Source of the DNA: an uncultured Collinsella sp. | GTDB lineage: Bacteria > Actinomycetota > Coriobacteriia > Coriobacteriales > Coriobacteriaceae | Reading direction: 5' to 3' | Assembly: GCA_902478995.1 (NCBI GenBank) | Contig: CABSNF010000010.1 | Location: forward strand, 1 to 36,898 | Length of the DNA stretch: 36,898 nucleotides | Part shown: in pieces, positions 8,105 through 16,653 of the stretch | Numbering within the stretch: the stretch's first letter is position 1 | How the letters are laid out: each line of letters begins with the position of its first letter | The notes under the pieces: generated by a model | What the model was told of the DNA's origin: nothing | The model's database searches: none | Seen by the model: only the letters and a program-made list of their open reading frames with translations | Position numbers and translations under genes: made by a program

Positions 8105-8242
8105 ACATAAATAAACGCAAACCGTTCACGAAGGCACATTACCTTTCACCGGTCAAAACATAACGCTCACGGAAAAAACCATCAAATAGGAGGTAAATAG
8201 AGCTCATTCCAAAAATCATCTCTTGACCAATAAACAAATATA

Positions 8243-8286
8243 GACGAACAGAACGAACAGAACGAACAGAACGAACAGAACGAAGA
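8243..8286. promoter_or_regulatory. Tandem 9-bp operator array in front of the PTS operon
   Basis: Three exact GAACGAACA units (8251, 8260, 8269) are flanked by a partial unit (GACGAACA, 8243) and a variant (GAACGAAGA, 8278). On the other strand the unit reads TGTTCGTTC, like the GlpR/DeoR-family operator core. The array ends 28 bp before the EIIA start codon. Confidence 0.6.
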
Positions 8287-8313
8287 GAATTAATAAGTAT
8301 GAAAGGACAGAAG

Positions 8314-8754
8314 ATGCGTATCGGTGTCATCCTTGCAAGTCACGGAGAGTTCGCTCAGGCCGCCCTCGGCGCCGTCGAGATGATTGCGGGCAAGCAGCCT
8401 GATGTCATCGCTCTTGGTCTCACCGCCGAGAAGAGCCTGGAGTCTTTCGAGTCCGAGATGCGCGAGGCTTACGAGACCCTCAGCGCCGAGTGCGAACTCG
8501 TCGTCACCCTATGCGACATCTACGGCGGCACCCCATTCAACGTGACTACCCGCTGCCTGCTCAACGGCATGAACATGGTTGCCTACACTGGCCTGTCCAT
8601 GCCCGTTGCGGTCGAGCTCCTGCTCACCCGCGATGGCCTCGATTCCGCCGACGCGGTCCGTGCCCAGCTCACTGCCGCTCACGCCGGGGCCCAGCAGGAG
8701 ATCAAGGCTCCCGCTCCGGCCGTGGAGGCAGACGAGGACGATTTGGACCTCTAG
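8314..8754 (+). CDS. PTS EIIA component, mannose/sorbose/GalNAc family
   Basis: A soluble phosphocarrier that takes phosphate from HPr and passes it to EIIB. It has 146 residues from ATG 8314, chosen because AAAGGA lies eight bases upstream; an in-frame ATG at 8299 lacks a ribosome site. The N-terminal IGVILASHGEFAQAAL carries the phospho-accepting H10 of the mannose family, and VTLCDIYGGTPFNVT near 65-78 is the usual second signature. The Ala/Pro/Glu-rich tail after about 128 resembles the linker that joins EIIA to EIIB in ManX, but the two are separate genes here. First gene of the PTS operon, right behind the 9-bp operator array. Confidence 0.93.
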   Translation: MRIGVILASHGEFAQAALGAVEMIAGKQPDVIALGLTAEKSLESFESEMREAYETLSAECELVVTLCDIYGGTPFNVTTRCLLNGMNMVAYTGLSMPVAVELLLTRDGLDSADAVRAQLTAAHAGAQQEIKAPAPAVEADEDDLDL

Positions 8755-8787
8755 GCTCGTTAGCCCGTCGATTCGAGTGGCGCTCAC

Positions 8788-8822
8788 CCGTATCCCCCGA
8801 GTGGGCGCCTCGATCGAGCAGA
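8788..8822 (+). other. Intercistronic hairpin between EIIA and EIIB
   Basis: GGCGCTCAC pairs with GTGGGCGCC (one G-U pair) in the 117-bp spacer, with CGAG/TCG able to extend it. There is no T run. Probably an mRNA-processing or stability hairpin that sets the EIIA:EIIB ratio. Confidence 0.45.
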
Positions 8823-8871
8823 GCATTCGTAAACGGTACTGAAGGAACGTGCAAACGAAAAGGAGAACATC

Positions 8872-9348
8872 ATGGCACTCAAACTCGTCGACATCGATGA
8901 CCGCCTGATCCACGGTCAGGTCGCCACCACTTGGATTCCCGACTTCGGCATCGAATCGGCAATCATTGTCTCGGATAAGGTCGCCAACGACCCCGTCCAG
9001 AAGTCCGTCGCCGGCCTCGCCGCCCCCGACATCAAGGTCTCCGTCTTCGGTGTCGAGAAGTTCATTGAGGTCCTCAAGAAGACCGAGCTCAAGAAGGCCA
9101 CGATGGTGCTCTTCACCAACCCCATCGACGCCCTCAAGCTGCACGAGAACGGCTTGCCGTTCGACTACCTGAACGTCTCCGGCATGCGCTTCAACGAGCA
9201 GCGTCATCGCCTGCACAAGAACATGTCCGTCACCGCCGAGGAAAAGGCCGCCTTCGAGGAGCTCATTGGCCTCGGCGTCGACTGCTGGATGCAGACCACC
9301 ACGCGCGATTCCAAGGAGCCCGTGTCCGAGCTCCTCAAGAACTACTAA
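8872..9348 (+). CDS. PTS EIIB component, mannose/sorbose/GalNAc family
   Basis: It carries phosphate from EIIA to the sugar in the EIIC-EIID channel. The 158-residue protein begins LKLVDIDDRLIHGQVATTW; H14 in DDRLIHGQV is the phosphorylated residue of this family. The later FDYLNVSGMRF segment also fits. AAAGGAGAA stands before ATG 8872. Length is that of a free EIIB. Codon use is strongly C-ending, as in the neighbouring PTS genes, suggesting high expression. Confidence 0.94.
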   Translation: MALKLVDIDDRLIHGQVATTWIPDFGIESAIIVSDKVANDPVQKSVAGLAAPDIKVSVFGVEKFIEVLKKTELKKATMVLFTNPIDALKLHENGLPFDYLNVSGMRFNEQRHRLHKNMSVTAEEKAAFEELIGLGVDCWMQTTTRDSKEPVSELLKNY

Positions 9349-9428
9349 GTAAGTAACCATCTCCGGGCATGTGAACCCGGGGCGTGCCCATCGGAGGGAA
9401 CGATGGGCGAATAGGGAAGGAGAGGCTT

Positions 9429-10238
9429 ATGCTTCAGGCACTTCTGCTCGCCATCTGGGCGGGTCTGTGCACTTGGGACCAGTTCGGTCCCCACCTGGGC
9501 TTCCGCAAGCCCCTGCTGGCATCCGTCGGCGTCGGCATCATCCTCGGTGACATGACGACCGCCATCATGATCGGCGCGACCATGGAGCTCATGTGGCTCG
9601 GCGTCAACAACATCGGCGCTTATGTTCCGCCGGATGTCATCTCCGGCACCATCGTCGGTGCCGCCCTGGGCATCATGGGTTCCACCGACACCGCCAGCGC
9701 CATCGCCCTGGCAGTCGCCATCGGCATCCCCACCGCCACCTTGGTTCAGCAGCTGAACATCTTGGTCATGACCACTAACGTCTCGCTTGTCCACGGTGCC
9801 GACAAGGCCATCGAGTCCGGTAAGTTCAACGCCGTCAACAAGTTCTTCTGGACCGGCGCCCTGTGCTTCTTCCTGACCCGCGCCGTTCCCGTCTTCATCG
9901 CCACGGGCATCGGCTCCTTCGTGATCGAGGACATCATGGCCTTCCTGCAGAACCAGGTTCCGTGGGTCCTCACCGGCTTCTCCACCGCCGGTGGCATGAT
10001 GCCCGCCGTCGGTCTGGCCATGCTCCTCACCATGATGATGAAGAAGAACATGTGGATCTTCCTGCTGCTCGGCTTTATCATGGCCGCCTTCCTCAACGTC
10101 CCGACCGTGGGCATCGCGCTCGCCGCTTGCGCCGCCGCCGGCGTGTGGGACGTCATTACCGAGGGCCAGAAGAATCAACCCGCCCCTGCCGCCGCCTCTG
10201 CCGCCGGCTCCGATGATGACGAGGAGTACGATCTCTAA
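9429..10238 (+). CDS. PTS EIIC component, mannose/sorbose/GalNAc family
   Basis: One of two membrane subunits of the mannose-family sugar channel. It has 269 residues from ATG 9429, with GGAAGGAGAGG upstream. Features of the AgaC/ManY/SorA family are seen: LLASVGVGIILGDMTTAIMIGAT, then ELMWLGVNNIGAYVPPDV and IVGAALGIMGS. About seven to eight hydrophobic segments are followed by an Ala/Pro-rich and acidic cytosolic tail (SDDDEEYDL). The stop TAA shares one base with the ATG of the EIID gene, so the two subunits are translationally coupled. Substrate is inferred from context to be an amino sugar, possibly sulfated. Confidence 0.94.
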   Translation: MLQALLLAIWAGLCTWDQFGPHLGFRKPLLASVGVGIILGDMTTAIMIGATMELMWLGVNNIGAYVPPDVISGTIVGAALGIMGSTDTASAIALAVAIGIPTATLVQQLNILVMTTNVSLVHGADKAIESGKFNAVNKFFWTGALCFFLTRAVPVFIATGIGSFVIEDIMAFLQNQVPWVLTGFSTAGGMMPAVGLAMLLTMMMKKNMWIFLLLGFIMAAFLNVPTVGIALAACAAAGVWDVITEGQKNQPAPAAASAAGSDDDEEYDL

Positions 10239-11068
10239 TGGGTAAGATCTCCAACTCCACCCTGAACAAGGTCCTGCTGCGCACCCAGGGTTGCCAATTC
10301 GCGCACAACTACGAGCGCATGCAGTCGCTGTCCCTGACCTACTGCTTTGCCCCTGTCCTCGAGGAGCTCTACAAGGACGCCCCCAAGGAGGAGCGCGTTA
10401 ACGCCATGAAGCGCCACCTCGAGTACTTCAACACCCACCCGCTCGCGATCCCCTTCATCCTTGGCATCACCGCCGCCCTGGAGGAGACCACGGATGAGGA
10501 TCAGAAGGACACCGTCGTCGGCATCAAGACCTCCCTCATGGGTCCCTTCGCCGGCCTTGGTGACTCCCTGCTGAACCTCACCTGGTTCCCGATCGCCGGC
10601 TCCATCGGCGCATCTATGTGCGTCGACAACGGCTCCATTGTGGGTCCGCTCGTGATGTTCTTGCTCATCAACCTGCTGTACTGGCCGCTGAAGTACTTCG
10701 GCCTGCACAAGGGTTACGAGATGGGCATGGAGCTCGTCGAGAAGGCGGGCGTCCAGGTCTTCGACCGTCTGGGCAACCTCGCCAACGTGCTGGGCGTCAT
10801 GGTCACCGGCGGCCTGATCGCCACGACCGTTAAGCTCAAGCTTGCCGTGCAGTTCGCCTTCGGTGAGGGTGACCCGCTGGTGCTCCAGGACCAGCTCGAT
10901 AAGGTGTTGCCCTTCCTGCTGCCTGTCGTTCTGACTTTCATCTGCTATCGCCTGCTCAAGAAGGGCCAGGGCAAGAACTCCGCCCAGATCATCATCGGTC
11001 TGATTGTGTTCTCCCTTGTGTTCGCCGCTATCGGTTTCTACTTCCCGGCGTTCAAGATCTTCGCCTAA
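10238..11068 (+). CDS. PTS EIID component, mannose/sorbose/GalNAc family
   Basis: The second membrane subunit, found only in this PTS family. The 276-residue protein has the family pattern in order: NYERMQSLSLTYCFAPVL near 25-42, a helix with RHLEYFNTHPLAIPFILG near 64-81, ALEE near 86, GIKTSLMGPFAGLGDSL near 98-114, and C-terminal membrane segments. It overlaps the EIIC stop by one base. It is followed by a strong GC hairpin at 11101 and then the first sulfatase in the same direction. Confidence 0.94.
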   Translation: MGKISNSTLNKVLLRTQGCQFAHNYERMQSLSLTYCFAPVLEELYKDAPKEERVNAMKRHLEYFNTHPLAIPFILGITAALEETTDEDQKDTVVGIKTSLMGPFAGLGDSLLNLTWFPIAGSIGASMCVDNGSIVGPLVMFLLINLLYWPLKYFGLHKGYEMGMELVEKAGVQVFDRLGNLANVLGVMVTGGLIATTVKLKLAVQFAFGEGDPLVLQDQLDKVLPFLLPVVLTFICYRLLKKGQGKNSAQIIIGLIVFSLVFAAIGFYFPAFKIFA

Positions 11069-11100
11069 TCGCGAGCTTATCAAAAGGCAAATCGTTTGAT

Positions 11101-11128
11101 GCCCGCGCCCCGCATGCCGGGCGCGGGC
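11101..11128 (+). terminator. GC-rich hairpin after the PTS genes (attenuator-like)
   Basis: GCCCGCGCCC (11101-11110) pairs perfectly with GGGCGCGGGC (11119-11128) around eight bases. CTCGTTGTC follows, with no clear T run. It may partly stop or stabilise the PTS transcript before the sulfatase gene. Confidence 0.55.
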
Positions 11129-11237
11129 CTCGTTGTCTCATGTGCTCTCCATCGTGCGCGATCGGGGTGCGCTCCATTATGCCCATGTGCCTTTGGCGTA
11201 TCGCCATCTGGCAAATCCAACTATCGAAAGGATGCCA

Positions 11238-12734
11238 ATGAGAACCGTCCTCGTGCTCATGGATACTCTGCGTCGCGACGTCCTGTCGTGCTACAACCCC
11301 GCAACCGACGTCCAGACCCCCAATCTCGATGCCTTTGCCGAGCGTTCCTGCGTGTTCGACAACCACTGGATCGGCTCGGCTCCCTGCATGCCTGCCCGCC
11401 GCGACATCCTCACCGGTCGCTACAACTTCCTCGAGCGCCCCTGGGGCCCCATCGAGCCCTTCGATGTGACGCTGCCGGCCTGCCTGCGCGCGAACGGCAA
11501 CTTCTGCCACATCACCACCGACCACTGCCACTACCTACGCACCGGTGGCGAGGGCTACCTCCAGGAGTTCAACACCTGGGATTACTACCGCGGCCAGGAG
11601 GGCGACCCGTGGGTCAGCCGCATCGATGAGCCGAATAACATGCCCGAGACCTTCTACGGGCGCGTGCGCGAGCAGTACCAGAAGAACCGTCAGCTCTGGC
11701 CCAACGAAGAGGACATGCCGAGCCCCAAGACCTTCCAGTCCGCCTGCGACTGGATCGACGGCAATGCTGGGGCCGACGACTTCTTCCTTATGGTTGAGGC
11801 CTTCGACCCGCACGAGCCCTTCGATGTGCCCGACAAGTACATGGAGATGTACGGCGGCACTGGCGAGCTCGACCGCGACTACTTCGAGATTCCTGAGTAC
11901 AAGCGCGTCTCCGCCACCGACGTCAACAAGGGCGCGGAGGACTACCTGCAGCGCCGCTACAAGGCCCTCGTCACCATGACCGACCGCTGGTTTGGTAGGC
12001 TCATCGACAAGCTCGAGGAGCGCGGGATGCTGGACGATACCATGGTCATGGTCACCACCGACCACGGCTATTTCCTGGGCGAGCGCGACTACATGGGCAA
12101 AAACTACATGCACCTGTATAACGAGCTCGCGCATCTGCCGTTCATTGTGCACTTCCCGGGTAACGCCCGCGCCGGCGAGCATGCCCGCCAGCTCACTCAG
12201 GCAATCGACATCATGCCCACGGTGCTTGAGGCCCACGGCTGCGAGATTCCCGCAGATGTGTGCGGCACCTCCCTCGTGCCGCTCATGACGGATGCTGACG
12301 CGCCCACGCGTGGCTACGCCCTGTACGGCGTGCACGCCATGACCGTCAACGTCACCGACGGCCGCTACACCTACTTCCGCGCGCCGGTCGTCGGCAACCA
12401 GCCGTGCTTCGAGTACACCGCACTGCCGCACACCATCCGCAAAAAGATGGGTTCGGACTGCCCGGAGGAGATTGAGTGTGGCCGCTACTTCAAACGCACC
12501 AAGTACCCGCTGTTCAAGATCCCCTGTAAGAAGCCGGCCCAGATCGAGGGAGCCACGCCGCTCGCCGAGGTCGAGCAGACGATGCTGTTCGACCTTGAGA
12601 GTGACTACGGCCAGGTTAATAATCTCGCCGGCAAGGACGACCACGCCGAACAGCGCATGATTGACCTGCTGCTGCGCGGCCTGGAGGAGCATGAGTCCCC
12701 GGCCGAGCAAAAGGAGCGCCTGGGCTTGGCCTAA
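11238..12734 (+). CDS. Cys-type sulfatase, S1 family, no signal peptide
   Basis: It hydrolyses a sulfate ester (or N-sulfate). The 498-residue protein starts MRTVLVLMDTLRRDVLSCYN, with metal ligand D9 and no secretion signal, so it should act in the cytoplasm. The active-site signature is C50-M-P-A-R54 (C-x-P-x-R), where C50 must be turned into formylglycine. VTTDHGYFLGERDYMGKNY near 273-291 supplies further metal and substrate residues. The start ATG 11238 has GAAAGGA upstream. Possible relatives are arylsulfatase and N-sulfoglucosamine-type sulfatases; the exact substrate cannot be read from sequence. It lies between the PTS and the anSME gene, which ties its substrate to PTS import. Confidence 0.92.
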   Translation: MRTVLVLMDTLRRDVLSCYNPATDVQTPNLDAFAERSCVFDNHWIGSAPCMPARRDILTGRYNFLERPWGPIEPFDVTLPACLRANGNFCHITTDHCHYLRTGGEGYLQEFNTWDYYRGQEGDPWVSRIDEPNNMPETFYGRVREQYQKNRQLWPNEEDMPSPKTFQSACDWIDGNAGADDFFLMVEAFDPHEPFDVPDKYMEMYGGTGELDRDYFEIPEYKRVSATDVNKGAEDYLQRRYKALVTMTDRWFGRLIDKLEERGMLDDTMVMVTTDHGYFLGERDYMGKNYMHLYNELAHLPFIVHFPGNARAGEHARQLTQAIDIMPTVLEAHGCEIPADVCGTSLVPLMTDADAPTRGYALYGVHAMTVNVTDGRYTYFRAPVVGNQPCFEYTALPHTIRKKMGSDCPEEIECGRYFKRTKYPLFKIPCKKPAQIEGATPLAEVEQTMLFDLESDYGQVNNLAGKDDHAEQRMIDLLLRGLEEHESPAEQKERLGLA

Positions 12735-12754
12735 GATTCATGCGGTGATTGTGC

Positions 12755-12797
12755 GGGCCGGATGCGCCGCCTCGGGTAAGGAGGTGGTTTCCGGCCC
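12755..12797 (+). other. Intercistronic hairpin between sulfatase and anSME genes
   Basis: GGGCCGG (12755-12761) pairs with CCGGCCC (12791-12797). Inside, CCGCCTC pairs with GAGGTGG with one G-U. No T run; probably an mRNA-stability or processing element. Confidence 0.5.
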
Positions 12798-12838
12798 GAT
12801 GAGTGAGGGCTAGCCTGTGCGAAGGGGGGGTATGTGCC

Positions 12839-13939
12839 ATGTGCGCGAAGCATATTGGCTTTTTGATAAAACCGGCATCGAGTGCTTGCAACATGCGGTG
12901 CAGGTACTGCTTTTACTGCGATGTCGCTGCTCATCGCGAGGAGCGGAGCGCCCGCGTCATGGGCGAAGACGTGGCAAGTGCCATCATCGACCGTGCACTC
13001 GCCGTGGCGAGTGATGCGCACATTTCTTTCGCCTTCCAGGGCGGCGAGCCCACCCTGGCCGGCCTTGACTTCTTCCATTCGTTCGTCGCGCGGGTGGAGG
13101 AGCGCCGTGAGAACCAGCGGGTGAGCTGGGCGTTGCAGACCAACGGCTACCTGATCGAAGAGGAATGGGCCGAGTTCTTCCGCGAGCACGGGTTCCTCAT
13201 CGGAGTCTCGGTTGACGCTTATCGCGACCTGCACGATTCGATGCGTCCCGATGCGCACGGTGCCGCTACGTACGCGCGCGTCATGAGCGGCGTTCGCCTG
13301 CTGCGCGAGCGCGGCGTGGACGTCAACATACTCTCGGTCCTCACCTCGCAGATGGCGGCGCATCCACAGCGCGTCTTCTCCTTCATCAAGCAGGAGAAGA
13401 TCACCCATATCCAGTTCATCCCGTGCCTGCCGGGCCTCGACGATGAGCGGGACACGTTCTCGCTCGACCCGCGTGCCTTCTCCTCGTTCTACCGCCGCTT
13501 GTTCGACTTGTGGTGGCGCGAGCTCGGTGCTGGGCGCTATGTGAGCATCTGGCTGTTCGAGAACGTCATGCAGATGGCGCTCGGGCAGTTTCCGTCGCAG
13601 TGCGGTATGCTCGGCCGCTGCGCTCCGCAGTTCGTGGTGGAAAGCGACGGTTCGGTGTATCCGTGCGACTTCTATGCGCTGGATGAGTACCGCGTGGGCG
13701 ATATTCGCGTCGATTCCCTTGAGGCAATGGCGACCTGTGAGACCATGCGCATGTTTTTGAACGAGCCGCGTCGCGATTGCGCGCGGTGCGCCGATTGCCC
13801 CTTTGAGGGCATTTGCCATCGCAACTGCAAGCGCCTGAACATCGCCTATTACGATGCGGGCTACTGCGGGCTGCGTGAGTTTTTGGAGTACGCCTATCCC
13901 GGCCTGCAGCGCGTGGCTCGCATGTTCACGCGGCGCTGA
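12839..13939 (+). CDS. Anaerobic sulfatase-maturating enzyme (radical SAM, SPASM)
   Basis: It oxidises the active-site Cys of sulfatases to formylglycine without oxygen. The 366-residue protein has the radical-SAM motif C17-x3-C21-x2-C24 (ACNMRCRYCFY), then AFQGGEPTLAGLDFF near 62-76, and a C-terminal SPASM region with CGMLGRCAP, YPCDFY and CARCADCPFEGICHRNC, enough cysteines for two extra Fe-S clusters. These are the hallmarks of anSME proteins. The start is ATG 12839, behind a run of seven G that serves as ribosome site; an upstream in-frame GTG at 12803 is less likely. It lies between two Cys-type sulfatases, its expected substrates. Confidence 0.94.
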   Translation: MCAKHIGFLIKPASSACNMRCRYCFYCDVAAHREERSARVMGEDVASAIIDRALAVASDAHISFAFQGGEPTLAGLDFFHSFVARVEERRENQRVSWALQTNGYLIEEEWAEFFREHGFLIGVSVDAYRDLHDSMRPDAHGAATYARVMSGVRLLRERGVDVNILSVLTSQMAAHPQRVFSFIKQEKITHIQFIPCLPGLDDERDTFSLDPRAFSSFYRRLFDLWWRELGAGRYVSIWLFENVMQMALGQFPSQCGMLGRCAPQFVVESDGSVYPCDFYALDEYRVGDIRVDSLEAMATCETMRMFLNEPRRDCARCADCPFEGICHRNCKRLNIAYYDAGYCGLREFLEYAYPGLQRVARMFTRR

Positions 13940-14040
13940 TCCTGCCCGGGTTTTGCCTCGTCGTAGTTGTGTGGGGCTCTGCGCCCCTCCCGCCTTGACC
14001 ACTCAATCTTCATCCCGTTCCCGTGAGTTTGGAGTTCCCT

Positions 14041-15525
14041 ATGCCCCAGCAACCCAACGTTCTCCTTATCATGTGCGACCAGATGCGCGGCGACTGCCTG
14101 GGTATCGACGGCCATCCGGACGTGCAGACGCCCTACTTGGACACGCTCGCCGCCGACGGCATGCTGTTCGAGAACGCCTACTCCGCCTGCCCGAGTTGCA
14201 TCCCGGCGCGCGCCGCCCTCTTTTGCGGCAAGACGCCCGCGGGCACGGGCCGCGTGAGTTACCAGGACGGTATCGCGTGGGAGTACGACCATATGCTCGC
14301 GCAGGAGATGCGCGACGGCGGCTACCAGACCGCCGTGGTAGGCAAGATGCACGTGCATCCGCCGCGTTTGGGCTGCGGCTTCGAGCACATGCGCCTGCAT
14401 GACGGCTACATCGGCCACTACCGCAAGGCGAACCTGCCGTACTGGATGCACCAGAACGTCTCCGACGACTACATGCGCTTCCTCAAAAATGAACTGGGCG
14501 AATTCGCCGACGTGAACGGTTCGGGCGTTGAGAACAACTCCTGGATCACCCATCCCTGGGCCTACGAGGAGCGCCTGCACCCCACCAACTGGGTGGTGGA
14601 CGAGTCCATCCGCTTTTTGGAGACCCGCGATCGCACGCGCCCGTTCTTCCTCATGACGAGCTTCGTGCGGCCCCACCCGCCCTTCGACGCGCCGCAGACC
14701 TACTTCGATCTGTACCGCGACATGGAGCTGCGCGCGCCTGCCGCTGGCGATTGGGATGACGCCGATGCCACCGAGCGCGATGGCATGATCTTGGACAGCG
14801 TGCACGGCTGCCGCGACGCCGAGCTGCGCCGCGAGGCCATGGCGGGCTATTATGCCTGCATCACACATATGGACCACCAGATCGGCCGGCTCATCACGGC
14901 GCTCGAGAACGACGAGACCTACCACGACACCGTGATCGTGTTCTGCTCCGACCACGGCGAGATGCTCTTTGACCACAGTCTCTTTCGCAAGGTGTTGCCC
15001 TACGAGGGCTCCGCGCGCATCCCCTTCATCGTGCACGTGGGCAAAAACGTCGATGTGCCGGGCGGCGAGCGCGTTCGCGGCGTGAGCGAGAGCACGGTGG
15101 AACTCATGGACCTTATGCCCACCATCCTCGAGGCGTGCGACCTGCCCGTGCCCGAGGGCGTGGAGGGCGCCTCGCTCATGGGCGAGCTTACCGGCGCCGC
15201 GCCGCTGAACCGTGCATACCTGCACGGCGAGCACAGCGGCAGCCGCGAGCAGTCCAACCAGTGGATCGTGACCCCGCATGACAAGTACATCTGGTTCACA
15301 CGGACCGGGGTGGAGCAGTATTTCGACCTGGACGCCGATCCGCGTGAGGAGCACGACCTCATCGACGCTCCGGAGCGCGCCGCGCGCATCGCCGTGCTCC
15401 GTGCCTGCCTGATTGAGGAGCTCGCTGGTCGCGAAGAGGGATATGTTCGTGACGGCGAGTTGGTGGCGGGACGTGCGCCCGCCGTTATGCTTGAGCGCCC
15501 CCGGCCCTCGCGCCTCCAACGTTAA
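14041..15525 (+). CDS. Cys-type sulfatase, arylsulfatase/YidJ-like, no signal peptide
   Basis: A second sulfatase, 494 residues. It starts MPQQPNVLLIMCDQMRGDCL (metal ligand D13) without a signal peptide, so it is predicted cytoplasmic. The signature is C53-I-P-A-R57 in PSCIPARAALFCGK. The later VFCSDHGEMLFDHSLFRKV, then PYEGSARIPFIVH near 306-338, is typical of the YidJ/iduronate-sulfatase-like branch. ATG 14041 has TTGGAG upstream. It differs clearly from the first sulfatase, so the pair probably removes two kinds of sulfate or serves two substrates. It is separated from the helical-repeat gene by 15 bp. Confidence 0.92.
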   Translation: MPQQPNVLLIMCDQMRGDCLGIDGHPDVQTPYLDTLAADGMLFENAYSACPSCIPARAALFCGKTPAGTGRVSYQDGIAWEYDHMLAQEMRDGGYQTAVVGKMHVHPPRLGCGFEHMRLHDGYIGHYRKANLPYWMHQNVSDDYMRFLKNELGEFADVNGSGVENNSWITHPWAYEERLHPTNWVVDESIRFLETRDRTRPFFLMTSFVRPHPPFDAPQTYFDLYRDMELRAPAAGDWDDADATERDGMILDSVHGCRDAELRREAMAGYYACITHMDHQIGRLITALENDETYHDTVIVFCSDHGEMLFDHSLFRKVLPYEGSARIPFIVHVGKNVDVPGGERVRGVSESTVELMDLMPTILEACDLPVPEGVEGASLMGELTGAAPLNRAYLHGEHSGSREQSNQWIVTPHDKYIWFTRTGVEQYFDLDADPREEHDLIDAPERAARIAVLRACLIEELAGREEGYVRDGELVAGRAPAVMLERPRPSRLQR

Positions 15526-15540
15526 GAGAAAGGCCTATCC

Positions 15541-16152
15541 ATGGATATGAAGACGATCGGCATTGTGGTCGTAGTGGTTGCGGTCGGGTTCACCATTTAC
15601 ATGGAGGTCCAAAAGCGCACAACCTTCGCCAAGCTCGAGGCGTACCTGCGCGAGGGCGACCTCAACAACTACCTCAAGGTCCTGAACCGCCCGCTCACTA
15701 GCGTGCTGTACCCCAAGTACAACGTGCTTTTCATGCGCTTGAACGCAGCTCTTGCCATGGATGACGTCGAGGCATCCGAGCGCATCATCCGCGAGATGGG
15801 TTCGCTCAAGATGAGCGAGGAGCAGACACTCGCGCTGGCGGCAAAGGCGTTCTCCTTCTACGTGGAGATCGGGGATGAGCCCCACGCACGCGAGGTGCTC
15901 TCCTACCTCGAGGAGCACGGTGATCGCGAGGCTGCGCGTGCCGACCGTCGCACCTATGACGTCTTCCTCAAGGGCTCGTATGCCTATATCGACGAGATGG
16001 AGCGCGCGTTGTCGGAGGCGGCTGGCATGGAAGAGGCCCTGCTCTGCCAGATGCTCTCGGTTCAGTACGAGAACAAGGGTGACGAGGGGCGCGCCGCGTC
16101 CTATTGCGAGCGCGCTGAGCGGACGCTCGCAGCAGCCATGCCTGACAAGTAG
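15541..16152 (+). CDS. Unknown membrane-anchored helical-repeat (TPR-like) protein
   Basis: I do not recognise this 203-residue protein. Residues 5-20 form one hydrophobic segment (IGIVVVVVAVGFTIYM), followed by a charged all-helical region with Ala/Leu/Glu spacing like tetratricopeptide units (EGDLNNYLKVL; LNAALAMDDVEASERIIREM; AAKAFSFYVEIGDEPHAREV; LSVQYENKGDEGRAASYCER). The N-terminal segment lacks a cleavage site, so it is probably a signal anchor; which side the helices face is unclear. It lies 15 bp after the second sulfatase with AGAAAGGCC upstream, so it belongs to the sulfatase transcript. A scaffold role for the sulfatase-permease system is possible but only inferred from position. 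Confidence 0.75.
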   Translation: MDMKTIGIVVVVVAVGFTIYMEVQKRTTFAKLEAYLREGDLNNYLKVLNRPLTSVLYPKYNVLFMRLNAALAMDDVEASERIIREMGSLKMSEEQTLALAAKAFSFYVEIGDEPHAREVLSYLEEHGDREAARADRRTYDVFLKGSYAYIDEMERALSEAAGMEEALLCQMLSVQYENKGDEGRAASYCERAERTLAAAMPDK

Positions 16153-16173
16153 GGAAGAGTCTAGGCGCTTCAT

Positions 16174-16423
16174 ATGCTAGCAATCGTATTCGCCATTGCG
16201 TTTTTCGCCTCTACCATCAGTGCCATCTGCGGTGTCGGCGGGGCATCATCATTAAGCCCGTGATGGACGCCGTGGGTGTCGCCGACGTGGCGACCATCAA
16301 CTTCCTGTCCGGATGCACCGCGAGGACAACATCGGGCACTTCGCCATGAGCGTTTCCACCGCGCTGCTGCTCGACGTCGTCTACGCGTGCATCTTCAACC
16401 AGGATTACTTCGCTAACTACTAG
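16174..16423 (+). pseudogene. Broken TauE/SafE permease fused to an unrelated tail
   Basis: ATG 16174 with GGGAAGAG opens MLAIVFAIAFFASTISAICG, similar to the start of the intact permease at 16654. At VGG (about 16242) the frame is lost; in another frame IIKPVMDAVGVADVATINFLSG follows, matching IIKPVVDAMNVMSVSTVSFLSS of the intact gene. From about 16312 the similarity ends. A different frame reads HREDNIGHFAMSVSTALLLD, then VVYACIFNQDYFANY and a stop at 16421, which looks like the end of another membrane protein that I cannot name. So a frameshift and a deletion junction are both present. Confidence 0.75.
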
Positions 16424-16653
16424 CGGCGTGTCGAGACGGTGCGCGGGCCATTGATGGACTCGGCAGGCAGATTGGCGGGGACGCCTAGCCCTTGGCGCAA
16501 CGGTGCTCCGCATGAGCGGCGTAAATAGGGACATATCGCGCAGCAGCGTTCGAGATATGTAAAAGTCCACAACCATACGCTGCGGTTTTGAATGATACGA
16601 ACGCTTGCAATTCGTTGCATAGGGTGTTGCTCGATCGATAGGAGCTTGTTCGG

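Noticed and set aside
8139..8330. Small minus-strand protein with RSVRSVRSV repeats
   Set aside because: The repeat peptide comes from the 9-bp operator array read in frame; it has no ribosome site and overlaps the PTS promoter.
12821..12841. Phase-variable switch at the run of seven G before the anSME gene
   Set aside because: The run lies upstream of the start codon, so slippage would not change the reading frame; it is more simply the ribosome-binding site.
13894..15519. 541-codon open frame on the minus strand opposite the second sulfatase
   Set aside because: Shadow of the sulfatase gene; no recognisable domain, and the plus-strand protein has all catalytic motifs.
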